Positions 41,860 through 51,159 of a stretch of DNA of 53,239 nucleotides are shown one piece after another. The position numbers and the translations under genes were made by a program. The first letter of the stretch is position 1. Each line of letters opens with the position of its first letter. Under the pieces are notes generated by a model, which did no database searches, had not been told where the DNA came from, and worked only from the letters and a program-made list of their open reading frames with translations. The stretch lies in the NCBI GenBank assembly GCA_910575475.1, contig CAJTGD010000039.1, positions 1 through 53,239 on the forward strand, given 5' to 3'. The DNA comes from Lachnospiraceae bacterium (GTDB taxonomy: Bacteria; Bacillota; Clostridia; Lachnospirales; Lachnospiraceae).

Positions 41860-42116
41860 CTGTTTTATTGTAGCAAATCTCCGATTTAGAGTCAATTTTT
41901 GTTTTCAGACACTGCTCTTTCCTATCAAGAGAGCCATCCAGTTTTGCAGCAAGAATAACATCTCTCGGATATAATAGCTCCGGCAGCGCACAATTCCTTA
42001 TATCTTCATAATCATTACACAACGGAAGTCTATTTTCCCTGCTTAAATAGTCCACCATGAACATTTTCATTTGCTCTAAAACATTCTGGCAAAAGTTCAA
42101 AACTCATCAATTCCAT
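41860..42116 (-). pseudogene. Decayed gene downstream of a strong promoter
   Basis: ATG 42116 after a GGAG site opens 28 codons (MELMSFELLPECFRANENVH...) to TAG 42030. In another frame the same stretch reads MFMVDYLSRENRLPLC and, further, YPRDVILAAKLDGSLDRKEQ to about 41870. The reading frame switches and no continuous gene exists. Family not recognised. Confidence 0.35.
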
Positions 42117-42150
42117 TTCTCTTTTCTCCAAATCATTGATTTTACCATTG

Positions 42151-42179
42151 ATTATAATGGTATACCATAACAGTGTCAA
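42151..42179 (-). promoter_or_regulatory. Near-consensus promoter with embedded palindrome
   Basis: TTGACA (42174-42179) and TATAAT (42151-42156) are 17 bases apart on the minus strand. The spacer contains the palindrome TGGTATACCA (42159-42168), a GntR-like operator. It drives the decayed frame below it. Confidence 0.7.
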
Positions 42180-42195
42180 GGAATCAAAAAATAAC

Positions 42196-42238
42196 AAAAA
42201 CCCCTGCAAACGGCATACACACACCATCTACAAGGGTT
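42196..42238 (-). terminator. Terminator of the M42/Dpp/flavoprotein operon
   Basis: On the minus strand AACCCTTG pairs with CAGGGGTT around a long loop, followed by a TTTTT tract. It is about 20 bases after the ferredoxin stop. Confidence 0.6.
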
Positions 42239-42257
42239 CTTATTCAGGGCCGGATTC

Positions 42258-42530
42258 TCACTTCACCGGCACAAACTTCGCCCGGTTCATCAGCGGATGC
42301 ACCAGCCGGATCGCCCCCGGCTTCGGGCATACCATCACACAGGCCCCGCAGTAATAACATTCTCCCGGATACATCACCGCCGGGTGCTCCCCTTCCTTCC
42401 CGGACGGGAGCAGGATGTCGCACTGGCACACCTCCGCGCACCGGCCGCAGCCGATACAAAGCTCCGGATTATATCGGATTGGGTCGGTACTGCACGGAGA
42501 CGGCTTTGCTGTAAATTCAACCTTTCTCAT
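42258..42530 (-). CDS. Ferredoxin subunit of a flavoprotein reductase (2[4Fe-4S])
   Basis: The 90-residue protein has two 4Fe-4S motifs, CIGCGRCAEVCQCD and CYYCGACVMVCPKPGAI, as in AprB-like and fumarate reductase-like partners. The start ATG 42530 has GGGAGG nine bases upstream and lies inside the flavoprotein gene, which it overlaps by 14 bases. Together they make a two-subunit soluble reductase that would take electrons from ferredoxin or another donor. Last gene in the operon. Confidence 0.88.
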   Translation of the reverse strand: MRKVEFTAKPSPCSTDPIRYNPELCIGCGRCAEVCQCDILLPSGKEGEHPAVMYPGECYYCGACVMVCPKPGAIRLVHPLMNRAKFVPVK

Positions 42531-44487
42531 ATCCCGCATCCTCCCTCTCTCTGATATAATCCCCATTGCGCTTCTCATATTCTTCCCGCAGCTCTCCGAA
42601 AAAGTCCAGAGGCACCTCCCGGGTACAGACTGCACCGTCTTCCTGCCGGATGACAATATGATGCCGTTCCTCTTCCTTCTCCATCTCCGGGTAGTCGCTC
42701 CGCCGAAAACACAGCGGCTTGGAGCTTGCTTTCCGCTCCAGCGACGCATGCAGTACGATCTGCGCCACCGTCAGGATGTCCAGCACCTCGTGGGTTCGCA
42801 TCAGTTCATGTGGATTGGACGCAGAAAGCCTTGAAATAATCTCTGCCTCAAAGCTTTTCAAAAGATCCAGCCCTTCTCTTAACAGCGCCTCGCACTTCAC
42901 CCCGCCGCAGTAATTCTGCATGGCCTTGGCAATGGCCATGTTCAGCTCCTTCCATCCCATGCCCTCTTCCTGGCTTACATAAAGGGGATGGTACAGCCGT
43001 TTTTTCTCCGCTTCGATGTCCTCTCTGGAAACCTCTGAGAATCCTATTGTCCGGGCGGCCGCGTCCGCTGCCTTTCTTCCCGCGTAATATCCGGTAGCGC
43101 AGGCAAAGCCCGCACAATCCGAGGCATAGAGCTGATCGCCCGCGGCATAGATCCCATCCAGGTTCGTTTTCAGATCCCAGTCATGCATCAGGCCCCCCGG
43201 CGCGCCGAAGAACTGCCGTTCCTGCTCCAGGAAGCTGGCGGACTGCCAGCCTGTCCCGTAGCTCTGGAGCATATGCTTTCTGGGGTCAAAGCCCCGTTCC
43301 GTATAATTCTGAAAAATGGGGATCTTGGTTTTCGCCTCTTCTCCCACCATCATGCCCCAGATGACCCTCCGCTCTTCCTCGGGCATCCGGCTTAAGTCCG
43401 CGTAAAAGGGCAGCTGATAGCCCCGCTCCATAAGGGTTTCAAAGTCCAGCGTCTCGGGGCCTCTGTATTCGTATTTGGGATTGTCGATGACGCCCCCTTT
43501 CAGGAAAAATTTCTGTCCGGGCACAGGATAATACCGCTCAGACACCGTTTTCAGTTCGTTTCCGTCCCGGTCTACATAAGGAATCTCCACCCCTCTGGCA
43601 TCCACCATGGTGGCCGCGTACCAGGTGTTGTGGTTGTTCCCCGCGCCGTAAGGCGGGAAGCTTCGGCCTGCCGCGGAAAATTCGGCCCGCACGGATTTTT
43701 CCATCATCGTAAATTCCATCCCGGCCCGCCACCCCATGGCGTGTCCGCTTCCAATGCTCTGTAAAGGTCGAAATTCACACAGCCCGGTCAGATCCGGGTC
43801 AAAAAGCCACACCCTTGCCGGCCTGGACATGGCAAGCACTGTAGCCTTCGCCCGGAAAATGTAGAACTTCCCCGTATGCACATCCATCCCGAAGGCTCCC
43901 GCGCCCCGCCTGTTTCCCTTTTCTCCCGCCAGGATCAGGCCGGTGGCTTCCGTCCGTTCCAGGATGCGGATGCCCAGCCGCTTCATTTCCTTCGCCAGAG
44001 CGGGCTTGAAGGTGGAACCCCAGACCCGGATAGTAAATTTGTTCTTATAATCATAGGCAAACATCAGCTTGCTCTTCTCATCCCGGAACCTGGCCCCTGC
44101 AAATTCATCTTCCGTATCCCGGATCTTCCCGCCGAATGCCTCCAGATCCAGAAGCCGGTCATATCCTTCCCGGCACTCGATATAATGGGCGATCCCATTG
44201 CTGTACCCGTCCTGCTCCCGGACATAAGCCCCGGCGATCTCCTCCGGAGTAACACCGGAGCAGGGATTGGTGCAGGCCGATTCCCAATGGTCAAAACCGG
44301 TTCCGGCGGCTCCGCTTTTCTCCACCGCCCCCTTTTCCACCAGGGTCACCGACTGCCCCTTCCTGGCCGCCGCAATGGCCGCAAAGCAGCCGGACAGGCC
44401 GCCGCCCAGGACCAGCACGTCGCTGTCGATGGTCTCCTCCTGATCCATTTCATTTTGATAAGGCCATTTATATTCTACTTTACTCAT
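42517..44487 (-). CDS. FAD-dependent fumarate reductase/AprA-like flavoprotein
   Basis: The 656-residue flavoprotein has the FAD dinucleotide-binding motif VLVLGGGLSGCFAAIAAA (about 25-42), a fumarate-reductase-type central domain, an FAD-binding C-terminal part (GGLMHDWDLKTNLDGIYAAGDQ) and the helical C-terminus with RTHEVLDILTVAQIVLHASLERK. It belongs with AprA and fumarate reductase families, but there is no Sec/Tat signal, so it is cytosolic. Substrate unknown; an unsaturated acid or similar acceptor is possible. AGGAG precedes ATG 44487. Confidence 0.88.
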   Translation of the reverse strand: MSKVEYKWPYQNEMDQEETIDSDVLVLGGGLSGCFAAIAAARKGQSVTLVEKGAVEKSGAAGTGFDHWESACTNPCSGVTPEEIAGAYVREQDGYSNGIAHYIECREGYDRLLDLEAFGGKIRDTEDEFAGARFRDEKSKLMFAYDYKNKFTIRVWGSTFKPALAKEMKRLGIRILERTEATGLILAGEKGNRRGAGAFGMDVHTGKFYIFRAKATVLAMSRPARVWLFDPDLTGLCEFRPLQSIGSGHAMGWRAGMEFTMMEKSVRAEFSAAGRSFPPYGAGNNHNTWYAATMVDARGVEIPYVDRDGNELKTVSERYYPVPGQKFFLKGGVIDNPKYEYRGPETLDFETLMERGYQLPFYADLSRMPEEERRVIWGMMVGEEAKTKIPIFQNYTERGFDPRKHMLQSYGTGWQSASFLEQERQFFGAPGGLMHDWDLKTNLDGIYAAGDQLYASDCAGFACATGYYAGRKAADAAARTIGFSEVSREDIEAEKKRLYHPLYVSQEEGMGWKELNMAIAKAMQNYCGGVKCEALLREGLDLLKSFEAEIISRLSASNPHELMRTHEVLDILTVAQIVLHASLERKASSKPLCFRRSDYPEMEKEEERHHIVIRQEDGAVCTREVPLDFFGELREEYEKRNGDYIREREDAGYEKG

Positions 44488-44609
44488 TCAAACTCTCCTG
44501 AATCTCAAAAATTCATTTTGATCAAACCCCTGTTTTGCGCCTTCACGGCTTCTGCCGCAGCCCGTATTTGATCAGTCCTCCCCGGAAGCCCTTACGGCTC
44601 TTCCATTTC

Positions 44610-45569
44610 TCAGATCTCATGCGCCCCGCGGCATGCCGCAAAATGTCCTTCTCCTGCTTCCTTCAGCGGGATCTCTCCCTGCCTGCAGGCATCCACGACA
44701 TAGGGGCAGCGCGCCGCAAAACGGCAGCCGGGCGCAGGATTCACCGGGCTGGTAACCTCGCCCTGCAGAAGCTCTCTCTCCTTATGGCAGGATTCCACAC
44801 TGGGAATCGGGATTGCCGCAAGCAGCGCCTTCGTATAGGGATGCGCCGGATTAGAGAACATTTCCTTTGCTTCCGCACGCTCCACACATTTTCCAAGGTA
44901 CATAACCATGATCTCATCCGAAATGTGCCGCACGGCGGAAAGGTCGTGGGTGATGAATACATAGGTCAGCCCCATTTCTTCCTGGAGATCCATCAGGAGA
45001 TTGAGGATCTGGGCCTGGATCGACACGTCCAGCGCCGAAACCGGCTCATCGCATACCACAAATTCCGGCTCCAGAATGAGCGCCCTCGCGATCCCGATCC
45101 GCTGTCTCCTTCCTCCGTCCAGCTCATGGGGATAGGCTGACGCCAGGCGGCTTGCAAGCCCGACCGTATCCATCATGCGGCTCACCTTTTCGTCCACCTC
45201 CGCCCTGGATCCGCAGGTTTTGTTCACCAGCAGCGGTTCGGCGATTAGCTGGCGTACATTCATACGCCCGTTCAGGCTGGCGTAAGGGTCCTGGAAGATC
45301 ATCTGGATCTTCGGCCGGATCTTCTTCATTTCCTTTTTCCCCAGCTTGGAAAGCTCCGTGCCCTTGAACAAGATCTCCCCGTCCGTCAGGGGATCCAGAC
45401 AGAGAAGAGTCCGGCCAAGGGTGGATTTCCCGCAGCCGGATTCCCCCACGATCCCAAGGGTCTTGCCTTTTGCTATGGAAAAGCTCACATCATCCACCGC
45501 ATGAAGCATCCCCGCCGGCGTCCGGAAATATTTTTTCAGATGGTTCACCTCTATCAGATTTGATTCCAT
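44610..45569 (-). CDS. Oligopeptide/dipeptide ABC transporter ATP-binding protein (DppF-like)
   Basis: The 319-residue ATPase has Walker A GESGCGKST, Walker B EFVVCDEPVSALD, and the C-terminal oligopeptide extension with the cysteine pattern VNPAPGCRFAARCPY...ACRQ of Dpp/Opp ATPases, which can hold a 4Fe-4S cluster. The signature is degenerate (ELDGGRRQRIGIAR instead of LSGGQ). GAGGAGG precedes ATG 45569. Partner of the next upstream ATPase. Confidence 0.92.
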   Translation of the reverse strand: MESNLIEVNHLKKYFRTPAGMLHAVDDVSFSIAKGKTLGIVGESGCGKSTLGRTLLCLDPLTDGEILFKGTELSKLGKKEMKKIRPKIQMIFQDPYASLNGRMNVRQLIAEPLLVNKTCGSRAEVDEKVSRMMDTVGLASRLASAYPHELDGGRRQRIGIARALILEPEFVVCDEPVSALDVSIQAQILNLLMDLQEEMGLTYVFITHDLSAVRHISDEIMVMYLGKCVERAEAKEMFSNPAHPYTKALLAAIPIPSVESCHKERELLQGEVTSPVNPAPGCRFAARCPYVVDACRQGEIPLKEAGEGHFAACRGAHEI

Positions 45570-45580
45570 GATTCACCTCC

Positions 45581-46552
45581 TCACTGCCCCGCAAGATGGC
45601 AGCGGATCTGATGTCCTTCCTGCTCCCATACCGGCGGCGCCTCCTGCCGGCACTTCTGTGTACACCGTCCGCACCGGGGCGCAAACCAGCACCCTTGCGG
45701 TTTTTCCGTGGGATCCGGCATCAGCCCTTCGATGGGCTTCAGCCTTTTGCTGTCCCCGGTCAGGCTGGGCAGGGAACGGAACAGTCCTTCCGTATACGGA
45801 TGGCGCGTCTCTCCCGTAAAGATATCCCGCAGGCTGCCGTATTCCACGATCTCTCCGGCGTACATAATAGCCACCTTGTCGCAGGTCTCCGCCACCACGC
45901 CCAGGTCATGGGTGATCATGATGACGGAGGTATTGTATTTCCTCTGCAGGTTGCAGATAATGGTCAGGATCTGGGCCTGAATGGTCACATCCAGGGCGGT
46001 GGTAGGCTCATCCGCGATCAGCAGATCCGGGTTGCAGATCAGCGCGATCGCGATCACCACCCGCTGACGCATACCGCCCGAAAACTGGTAGGGGTATTCT
46101 ACCTTCCGTTCCTTCGGAATCCCTACCAGCTCCAGAGTTTCCTCCACCTTTTCCTCAATCTGTGCCTGGGACAGATTGTCCTCATTGTGGAGATATACCG
46201 CCTCTCCGATCTGCCTCCCGATGGGCAGCACCGGATTCAGCGCGGTCATGGGATCCTGGAAGATCATGGATATCTTGCTCCCCCTGACCTTCAGCATATC
46301 TTGTTCGTTCAGCTTTAGAAGGTTCCGGTCCTGAAACCGGACCTCCCCATTTGTGACCCGTGCCGTCCGTTCCGGCAAAAGTCCCAGGATCCCAAGGGCG
46401 GTAGTTGTCTTTCCCGCCCCCGTCTCTCCTACCAGTCCCAATGTCTCACCGGCATCCAGCGAAAAGCTGATCCCATTGACCGCATACACCGTCTCCAGGT
46501 CCGTTTCATATTGAATGGCAAGATTTTTCACATCTAACACTGTCTTTTTCAT
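45581..46552 (-). CDS. Oligopeptide/dipeptide ABC transporter ATP-binding protein (DppD-like)
   Basis: The 323-residue ATPase has Walker A GETGAGKTTT, signature FSGGMRQRVVIA, Walker B LLIADEPTTALD and the C-terminal cysteine cluster (CWFAPRCGRCTQKCRQ). With DppF it powers the importer. AAGGAGAA precedes ATG 46552. Genes lie 11-36 bases apart. Confidence 0.93.
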   Translation of the reverse strand: MKKTVLDVKNLAIQYETDLETVYAVNGISFSLDAGETLGLVGETGAGKTTTALGILGLLPERTARVTNGEVRFQDRNLLKLNEQDMLKVRGSKISMIFQDPMTALNPVLPIGRQIGEAVYLHNEDNLSQAQIEEKVEETLELVGIPKERKVEYPYQFSGGMRQRVVIAIALICNPDLLIADEPTTALDVTIQAQILTIICNLQRKYNTSVIMITHDLGVVAETCDKVAIMYAGEIVEYGSLRDIFTGETRHPYTEGLFRSLPSLTGDSKRLKPIEGLMPDPTEKPQGCWFAPRCGRCTQKCRQEAPPVWEQEGHQIRCHLAGQ

Positions 46553-46588
46553 TGCTGTTCTCCTTCATCAAGAAAGCGCATAGGGATT

Positions 46589-47455
46589 TCAGTCCTTCAG
46601 CTTTGGATCCAGCGCGTCGGTCAGTCCGTCTCCCACCAGGTTAAAGGACAGGGAGCTTAAAATAATAAACAGCCCCGGAAACACCAGCAGGTAGGGCGAG
46701 GTAAAGATATAGGTCTGCGCCGCGGACAAAAGCGCCCCCCATTCCGGAGACGGCGGCTGAATGCCCATACCGATGAAGCTTAAGCCTGCCGCGGACAGGA
46801 TCATATCGGAGATCGCCATCGTCGTATTGACAATGATGGGCCCCATGGCGTTGGGAAGCACATACCGGAAAATGATCCTGGCGTTGGATGCCCCGTAGGA
46901 CCGGGCCACCTCCACATAGTCCTGCTCCGCCACCGTCAGCACCACCGACCGGATGAGCCGGACATTGCCCGGAATGCAGGAAATGGTAATGGCAACAATC
47001 AGATTGCGCACACTGGTACCAAGCGCGGCCACTACAGCCAGGGACAAAAGGATCGGCGGAACGCACATGAACACATCCACGATCCGGCAGATCACGTTGT
47101 CCACCATGCCTCCGAAATATCCGGCGCTGGCCCCCAGTACCGCGCCTGCGGCCAGCGCCATCAGGCTGGTTGCCACGCCGATAAACAGGGAATACCTGGA
47201 GCCGTGCACCACCCTGGCAAAGAGATCTCTGCCAAATTCATCGGTGCCGAAGAAATGCGCCGCCGAGGGTCCCTGCAGACGGTCCGCCCCGACCTGCTCC
47301 ACACATCTGGCGTAAGGTACGATCAGGTCAGCAAACAATGCCATGCCCACCAAAAGTACCAGGATGAGCAGCCCTGCAACGGCGGATTTATTTTTCCGAA
47401 AGCGGCGCCAGAATTCCGCAAACTGTTCTCTTGTTCTGGAATGACTGTTATTCAC
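46589..47455 (-). CDS. Oligopeptide/dipeptide ABC transporter permease (DppC-like)
   Basis: The 288-residue membrane protein has an N-terminal helix, a DppC-type loop (EQVGADRLQGPSAAHFFGTDEFGRDLFAR family motif) and the coupling EAA motif region EVARSYGASNARIIFRYVLP. I chose GTG 47455 because GGAGGG lies eight bases upstream; it overlaps the DppB stop. In-frame starts further upstream lack a site. Confidence 0.9.
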   Translation of the reverse strand: MNNSHSRTREQFAEFWRRFRKNKSAVAGLLILVLLVGMALFADLIVPYARCVEQVGADRLQGPSAAHFFGTDEFGRDLFARVVHGSRYSLFIGVATSLMALAAGAVLGASAGYFGGMVDNVICRIVDVFMCVPPILLSLAVVAALGTSVRNLIVAITISCIPGNVRLIRSVVLTVAEQDYVEVARSYGASNARIIFRYVLPNAMGPIIVNTTMAISDMILSAAGLSFIGMGIQPPSPEWGALLSAAQTYIFTSPYLLVFPGLFIILSSLSFNLVGDGLTDALDPKLKD

Positions 47456-48398
47456 GGCGCTTCCCTCCATTCTGATATTTTGCCTTGATCCTGGGATCGA
47501 TAAAGGCATACAGCACGTCCACGATCAGAATGATGAGGCTGAACAGGACCGCCAGAAATAACGTCGCTCCCATCACCACCGGAATATCCTTCTGCCGGAT
47601 TGCCGTGGTGATCAGCGTCCCCATGCCCGGCATGGCAAATACGGTCTCTGCGATAATCGCTCCTCCTAAGGACGCGCCGAAGCTGGTTCCCAGGGTGGTG
47701 ACTACCGGAAGCAGCGCGTTTCTCAGGGCGTGCTTCCAGATGATCCGCTTCTGGGAGGCCCCCTTCGCCCGGGCCGTGCGGATGTATTCCTGGCGCACGG
47801 TCTCCAGCATGGCGGAACGGGTCAGACGCAGAAGCCCTGCCGCCGAGGTCATGCAGACCGTGATGGACGGCAGGATAAACGCTTTCAGGCTGCCCGCCCC
47901 GTAGGACGGCAGGATCCCTAACTTCATGGAAAACAGAAGCATCAGCATCAGCCCCAGCCAGAAGCCCGGGATCGAAGCAAAGATCAGGGCCACCACCACC
48001 AGCGTCTGGTCCAGCGCCGTGTACTGCCTGACCGCAGACAGGATACCGAGGGAGATCCCGATTACCGAAGCCGCGGACATGGAGATCAGTGTCAGCAGAA
48101 ATGTATTCGGAAAACGTGCCATAATGTCATGGATGACCGGCTGCCTGCTCTGGTAGGAATTGCCCAGGTCAAAGTGCAGTACCACATCGCCGATATAATT
48201 GAAAAACCGGATAAAAAATGGTTTGTCATAGCCAAATTCCGCATTCAGCGCGGCAATATCCTCCGGCTTCGCCGTGATCCCCAGGATGATCGAGCCCGGA
48301 TCCCCCGGTGTCAACGAGAGGATGGTAAACACAAGAAATGCCACTCCCAGAAGAACAGGGATCATGTATAACAGGCGTTTGGCAACATATTTATACAT
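47448..48398 (-). CDS. Oligopeptide/dipeptide ABC transporter permease (DppB-like)
   Basis: The 316-residue protein starts MYKYVAKRLLYMIPV, the DppB N-terminus, has six membrane helices, the loop LTPGDPGSIILG, and the EAA-type motif YIRTARAKGASQKRIIWKHALRNAL. ATG 48398 follows GGAGG. A longer in-frame start at 48494 would overlap the binding-protein gene and is unlikely. It forms a heterodimer with DppC. Confidence 0.92.
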   Translation of the reverse strand: MYKYVAKRLLYMIPVLLGVAFLVFTILSLTPGDPGSIILGITAKPEDIAALNAEFGYDKPFFIRFFNYIGDVVLHFDLGNSYQSRQPVIHDIMARFPNTFLLTLISMSAASVIGISLGILSAVRQYTALDQTLVVVALIFASIPGFWLGLMLMLLFSMKLGILPSYGAGSLKAFILPSITVCMTSAAGLLRLTRSAMLETVRQEYIRTARAKGASQKRIIWKHALRNALLPVVTTLGTSFGASLGGAIIAETVFAMPGMGTLITTAIRQKDIPVVMGATLFLAVLFSLIILIVDVLYAFIDPRIKAKYQNGGKRRE

Positions 48399-48414
48399 AG
48401 AATGAACAGCCTCC

Positions 48415-49971
48415 TTATTTCCAGCTGAAATTGTAGATTGAGTAAATCCCTTCATACGGGAATTCCTGGCAGTCCATGCCGCTGTTGTGGGCATAGAGCG
48501 TCAGCGGATTGCACAGAACCGCATAGATCGCTTCGTCCTGCGCCTTGGTCAGGATCTGGTCAAAAATCTCCGCCCTTGCGTCTGTGTCCGCCTCGGTCCG
48601 CGCCTGTGAGAACAGGCTGTCCATCTCCTCATCAGAGTACCGAGCATTGTTCGCCGTGCCGATGTAATCCGTGGTAAATGCCATTTCCAGCTGCTGGGAA
48701 TCTCCGTCCAGAGTCATTTCTAGAGCCGTGATGTCGTAGTTTCCGCTGGTCAGGTCATCGATGTACGCATTAAATTCTTTGACGTCAATGGTCACGTCCA
48801 GTCCCACTGCTTTCAGATCGTTCTGGATCACCGTCGCGATGTTGGAATATTTTTCCGCAACTAGGATCGTCCCCAGGTCATAAGGCGTTGTGATGCCCGC
48901 TTCCTCCAAAAGCTTCTTCGCCTGCTCCGGGTCGTATGTATACTGGGGCTGGTCCTCGGAATATCCGAACCGGTCTTTGGAGCAGATGTTGGAATTGACC
49001 TCTGCCTCGTCATCATAGCAGACCGCAACTACATTTTCCCGGTTCACCGCGTAATTGATGGCCTGGCGCACCTTCACGTCATCGAAGGGAGCCTTTTCCG
49101 TATTCATGGACACATAGGTAAATCCGGAATTGCCCACCTCTTCCACCTGGATCGCGTCATCGCCTGAGAGCTGCGCAATGGTGGAGGATTCAATAGTGGC
49201 AAAATCAATCTCCCCGGTCTTCAGCGCAACGGCTGTGGTAGACTGGTCCGGGATCACCTCAAAGGTCACGTTCTTGATCGCCGCCTCGCCTCTGTAATAA
49301 CCGTCATAGGCTTCCAGAGTCACCTTGCTGCCCTTTTCTCTTCCTACATATTTATAAGGTCCGCTTCCCACCGGCTGATTTACAAAGTCATCCTCCGACT
49401 TCTCATAATACGCCTTCGAAGCAATGGATACCTGGCAGACTCCCAGCAGGAACGGAGAATAGGGCGCGTCCAGATGACAGATCACCGTCGTGTCGTCCGG
49501 CGTCTCCACACTCTCCAGGCCGATCACCTGGGCTCCCTGGTATTCCGAAGCCATATAAAGCTCCAGAGAAAACTTTACATCGGCGGAGGTCAGCGCCGTT
49601 CCGTCGTGGAAGGTCACGTCATCCCGCAGCTTGAACGTATAATCCATGCCGTCCTCGCTGATCTCATAGTCCTCGGCAATCCTTGGCTCCGGATCGTGCG
49701 CTCCGTCCGGATTCATGAACATCAGCGGATCATAAATCTGGCTTAAAATGGTGTGCTCCACCGTGGTACTGAAATCCGACGGGTGAAGGGTATCCACGTC
49801 CACATCTGTGGCAATGGTAATGGAATCCTTCCCCGCGGAGTCTGCTCCCGCGTCCTCCCCTGTGCCGGAACCGCCGCCAGACTGTCCCTGAGACTGCCCG
49901 CCGGAGCCGCCGCATCCCACCAACGCCGCGGCCAACACAGCCGCCAGCAGCATCACTGTTTTCTTTTTCAT
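48415..49971 (-). CDS. ABC transporter substrate-binding lipoprotein, SBP family 5
   Basis: The 518-residue protein has a signal peptide with lipobox ALVGCG, a Gly/Ser-rich linker and the SBP_bac_5 domain (YTFKLRDDVTFHDGTALTSADVKFSLE; INYAVNRENVVAV). It captures peptides, nickel-chelates, or other solutes; specificity cannot be read. The ATG at 49971 lies nine bases after GGAGG; the in-frame ATG at 49980 touches it. First transporter gene, 39 bases after the peptidase stop. Confidence 0.92.
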   Translation of the reverse strand: MKKKTVMLLAAVLAAALVGCGGSGGQSQGQSGGGSGTGEDAGADSAGKDSITIATDVDVDTLHPSDFSTTVEHTILSQIYDPLMFMNPDGAHDPEPRIAEDYEISEDGMDYTFKLRDDVTFHDGTALTSADVKFSLELYMASEYQGAQVIGLESVETPDDTTVICHLDAPYSPFLLGVCQVSIASKAYYEKSEDDFVNQPVGSGPYKYVGREKGSKVTLEAYDGYYRGEAAIKNVTFEVIPDQSTTAVALKTGEIDFATIESSTIAQLSGDDAIQVEEVGNSGFTYVSMNTEKAPFDDVKVRQAINYAVNRENVVAVCYDDEAEVNSNICSKDRFGYSEDQPQYTYDPEQAKKLLEEAGITTPYDLGTILVAEKYSNIATVIQNDLKAVGLDVTIDVKEFNAYIDDLTSGNYDITALEMTLDGDSQQLEMAFTTDYIGTANNARYSDEEMDSLFSQARTEADTDARAEIFDQILTKAQDEAIYAVLCNPLTLYAHNSGMDCQEFPYEGIYSIYNFSWK

Positions 49972-50010
49972 TTCATTCATCCTCCTCTTTTCCTACTGTG
50001 CTTCTCTTGA

Positions 50011-51021
50011 TCAAAACGGAAACTCATACTGTGAAAATGCGTTAATCAGATCAATGCCTGCTTCAATATCTTTTTTCGATACCACAGCGCTCTGGCTGTG
50101 GGGATATCTTGTCACCACAACGATACCGCCCGCGCGGACACCCACCCCGGACAGGTTCATACTGGACGCGTCCGTGCCGCCCTTGTCAATGACCTCCCTC
50201 TGGCAGGGAATCTGGTGTTCTTCGCAGCATGCCAGCATCGCCTGAACCACATCCTCATCGCAGACCACCGACGGATCGCAGATCTTGATCCCGATCCCGC
50301 CGTCCACCTCGTTGCTTCCTTCCAAATCACAGGGATAATCATGGGCCGGGGAGATATCCACCGCAACCCCGATATCCGGCCGGATTCTTTCCGCTGCCGG
50401 CTTGGAGCCTCTGCATCCAAGCTCTTCCTGTACGCAGAATACATAGTAAATGTCGTTGGGCCCGCCCTGATGTTCCTTCAATGCCTGCAGAAGCTGGTAA
50501 CAGCCGATCCGGTTGTCCAGGCTCTTGGAACAGATCCGGTCATTTTTCAGGGACAGATATTCCCCCATATATCCGCACGGATCTCCGATGTTCACGTACT
50601 GCAGCGCGTCTTCCTTCGACGTCGCGCCGATATCTATATACAGCTTTCCCGAGTTATTGGCCGCCTCTTCGATGGTTCCCTGACAGCTCACCACCCCGGT
50701 CATCCCGTTTCGGAAGCGTACCCGGCTGTTGTAGGCAGATCCGGTCCAGTTCCAGCCTAGGCTGCAGACCCGCAGCCTCCCGTCCGATTCAATCTTCTTT
50801 ACCATGAACCCGATCTCATCCATATGCGCGGCAAACATGATCCGTTTCCCCTTGCCGCCGCCTGTGCCCTTTTTCCGCACGATCAGGTTCCCCACCGCGT
50901 CCTTGATGATCTCATCCGCATAAGGGGCCGCTTCCTTTTCAATGAAGGCGGCGACCTCCTTCTCATACCCGGAGACACCCCAGAGCTGGGTCAGTTGTTT
51001 TAACAGATTCTCATCCCTCAA
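50011..51021 (-). CDS. M42 family aminopeptidase-like metallopeptidase
   Basis: The 336-residue protein has the M42 metal ligands H66 and D68 (AAHMDEIG), the bridging Asp (SLDNRIG), catalytic EE (QEELG), D (VDIS) and the last His (PHSQSAV). These are tetrahedral cytoplasmic aminopeptidases of the TET/FrvX/YsdC group. The start appears to be TTG 51021 with GGAGGT spaced eight bases. It is the first gene in the operon ahead of the Dpp importer, which suggests it trims an imported peptide or conjugate. Confidence 0.9.
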   Translation of the reverse strand: MRDENLLKQLTQLWGVSGYEKEVAAFIEKEAAPYADEIIKDAVGNLIVRKKGTGGGKGKRIMFAAHMDEIGFMVKKIESDGRLRVCSLGWNWTGSAYNSRVRFRNGMTGVVSCQGTIEEAANNSGKLYIDIGATSKEDALQYVNIGDPCGYMGEYLSLKNDRICSKSLDNRIGCYQLLQALKEHQGGPNDIYYVFCVQEELGCRGSKPAAERIRPDIGVAVDISPAHDYPCDLEGSNEVDGGIGIKICDPSVVCDEDVVQAMLACCEEHQIPCQREVIDKGGTDASSMNLSGVGVRAGGIVVVTRYPHSQSAVVSKKDIEAGIDLINAFSQYEFPF

Positions 51022-51106
51022 ATTGATGAACCTCCTTTTTTCTTAACTTCCGATTTTATGGCATTCTGCTATGATACTTTTTCACATTAAAGCCTTGCAT
51101 TGTTAA

Positions 51107-51135
51107 AGTTTATCATTTTCAGAGTGTTTTTGCAA
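51107..51135 (-). promoter_or_regulatory. Promoter of the M42/Dpp/flavoprotein operon
   Basis: TTGCAA (51130-51135) and TAAACT (51107-51112) on the minus strand are 17 bases apart, about 85 bases before the peptidase start. Confidence 0.55.
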
Positions 51136-51140
51136 TATGT

Positions 51141-51159
51141 ATTTTGCAAAATGCAAAAT
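51141..51159. promoter_or_regulatory. Palindrome ATTTTGCA-AAA-TGCAAAAT upstream of the operon
   Basis: A perfect 8-base inverted repeat with a 3-base spacer lies next to the -35 box of the M42 operon. It may bind a regulator such as the GntR protein encoded nearby. Confidence 0.4.
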
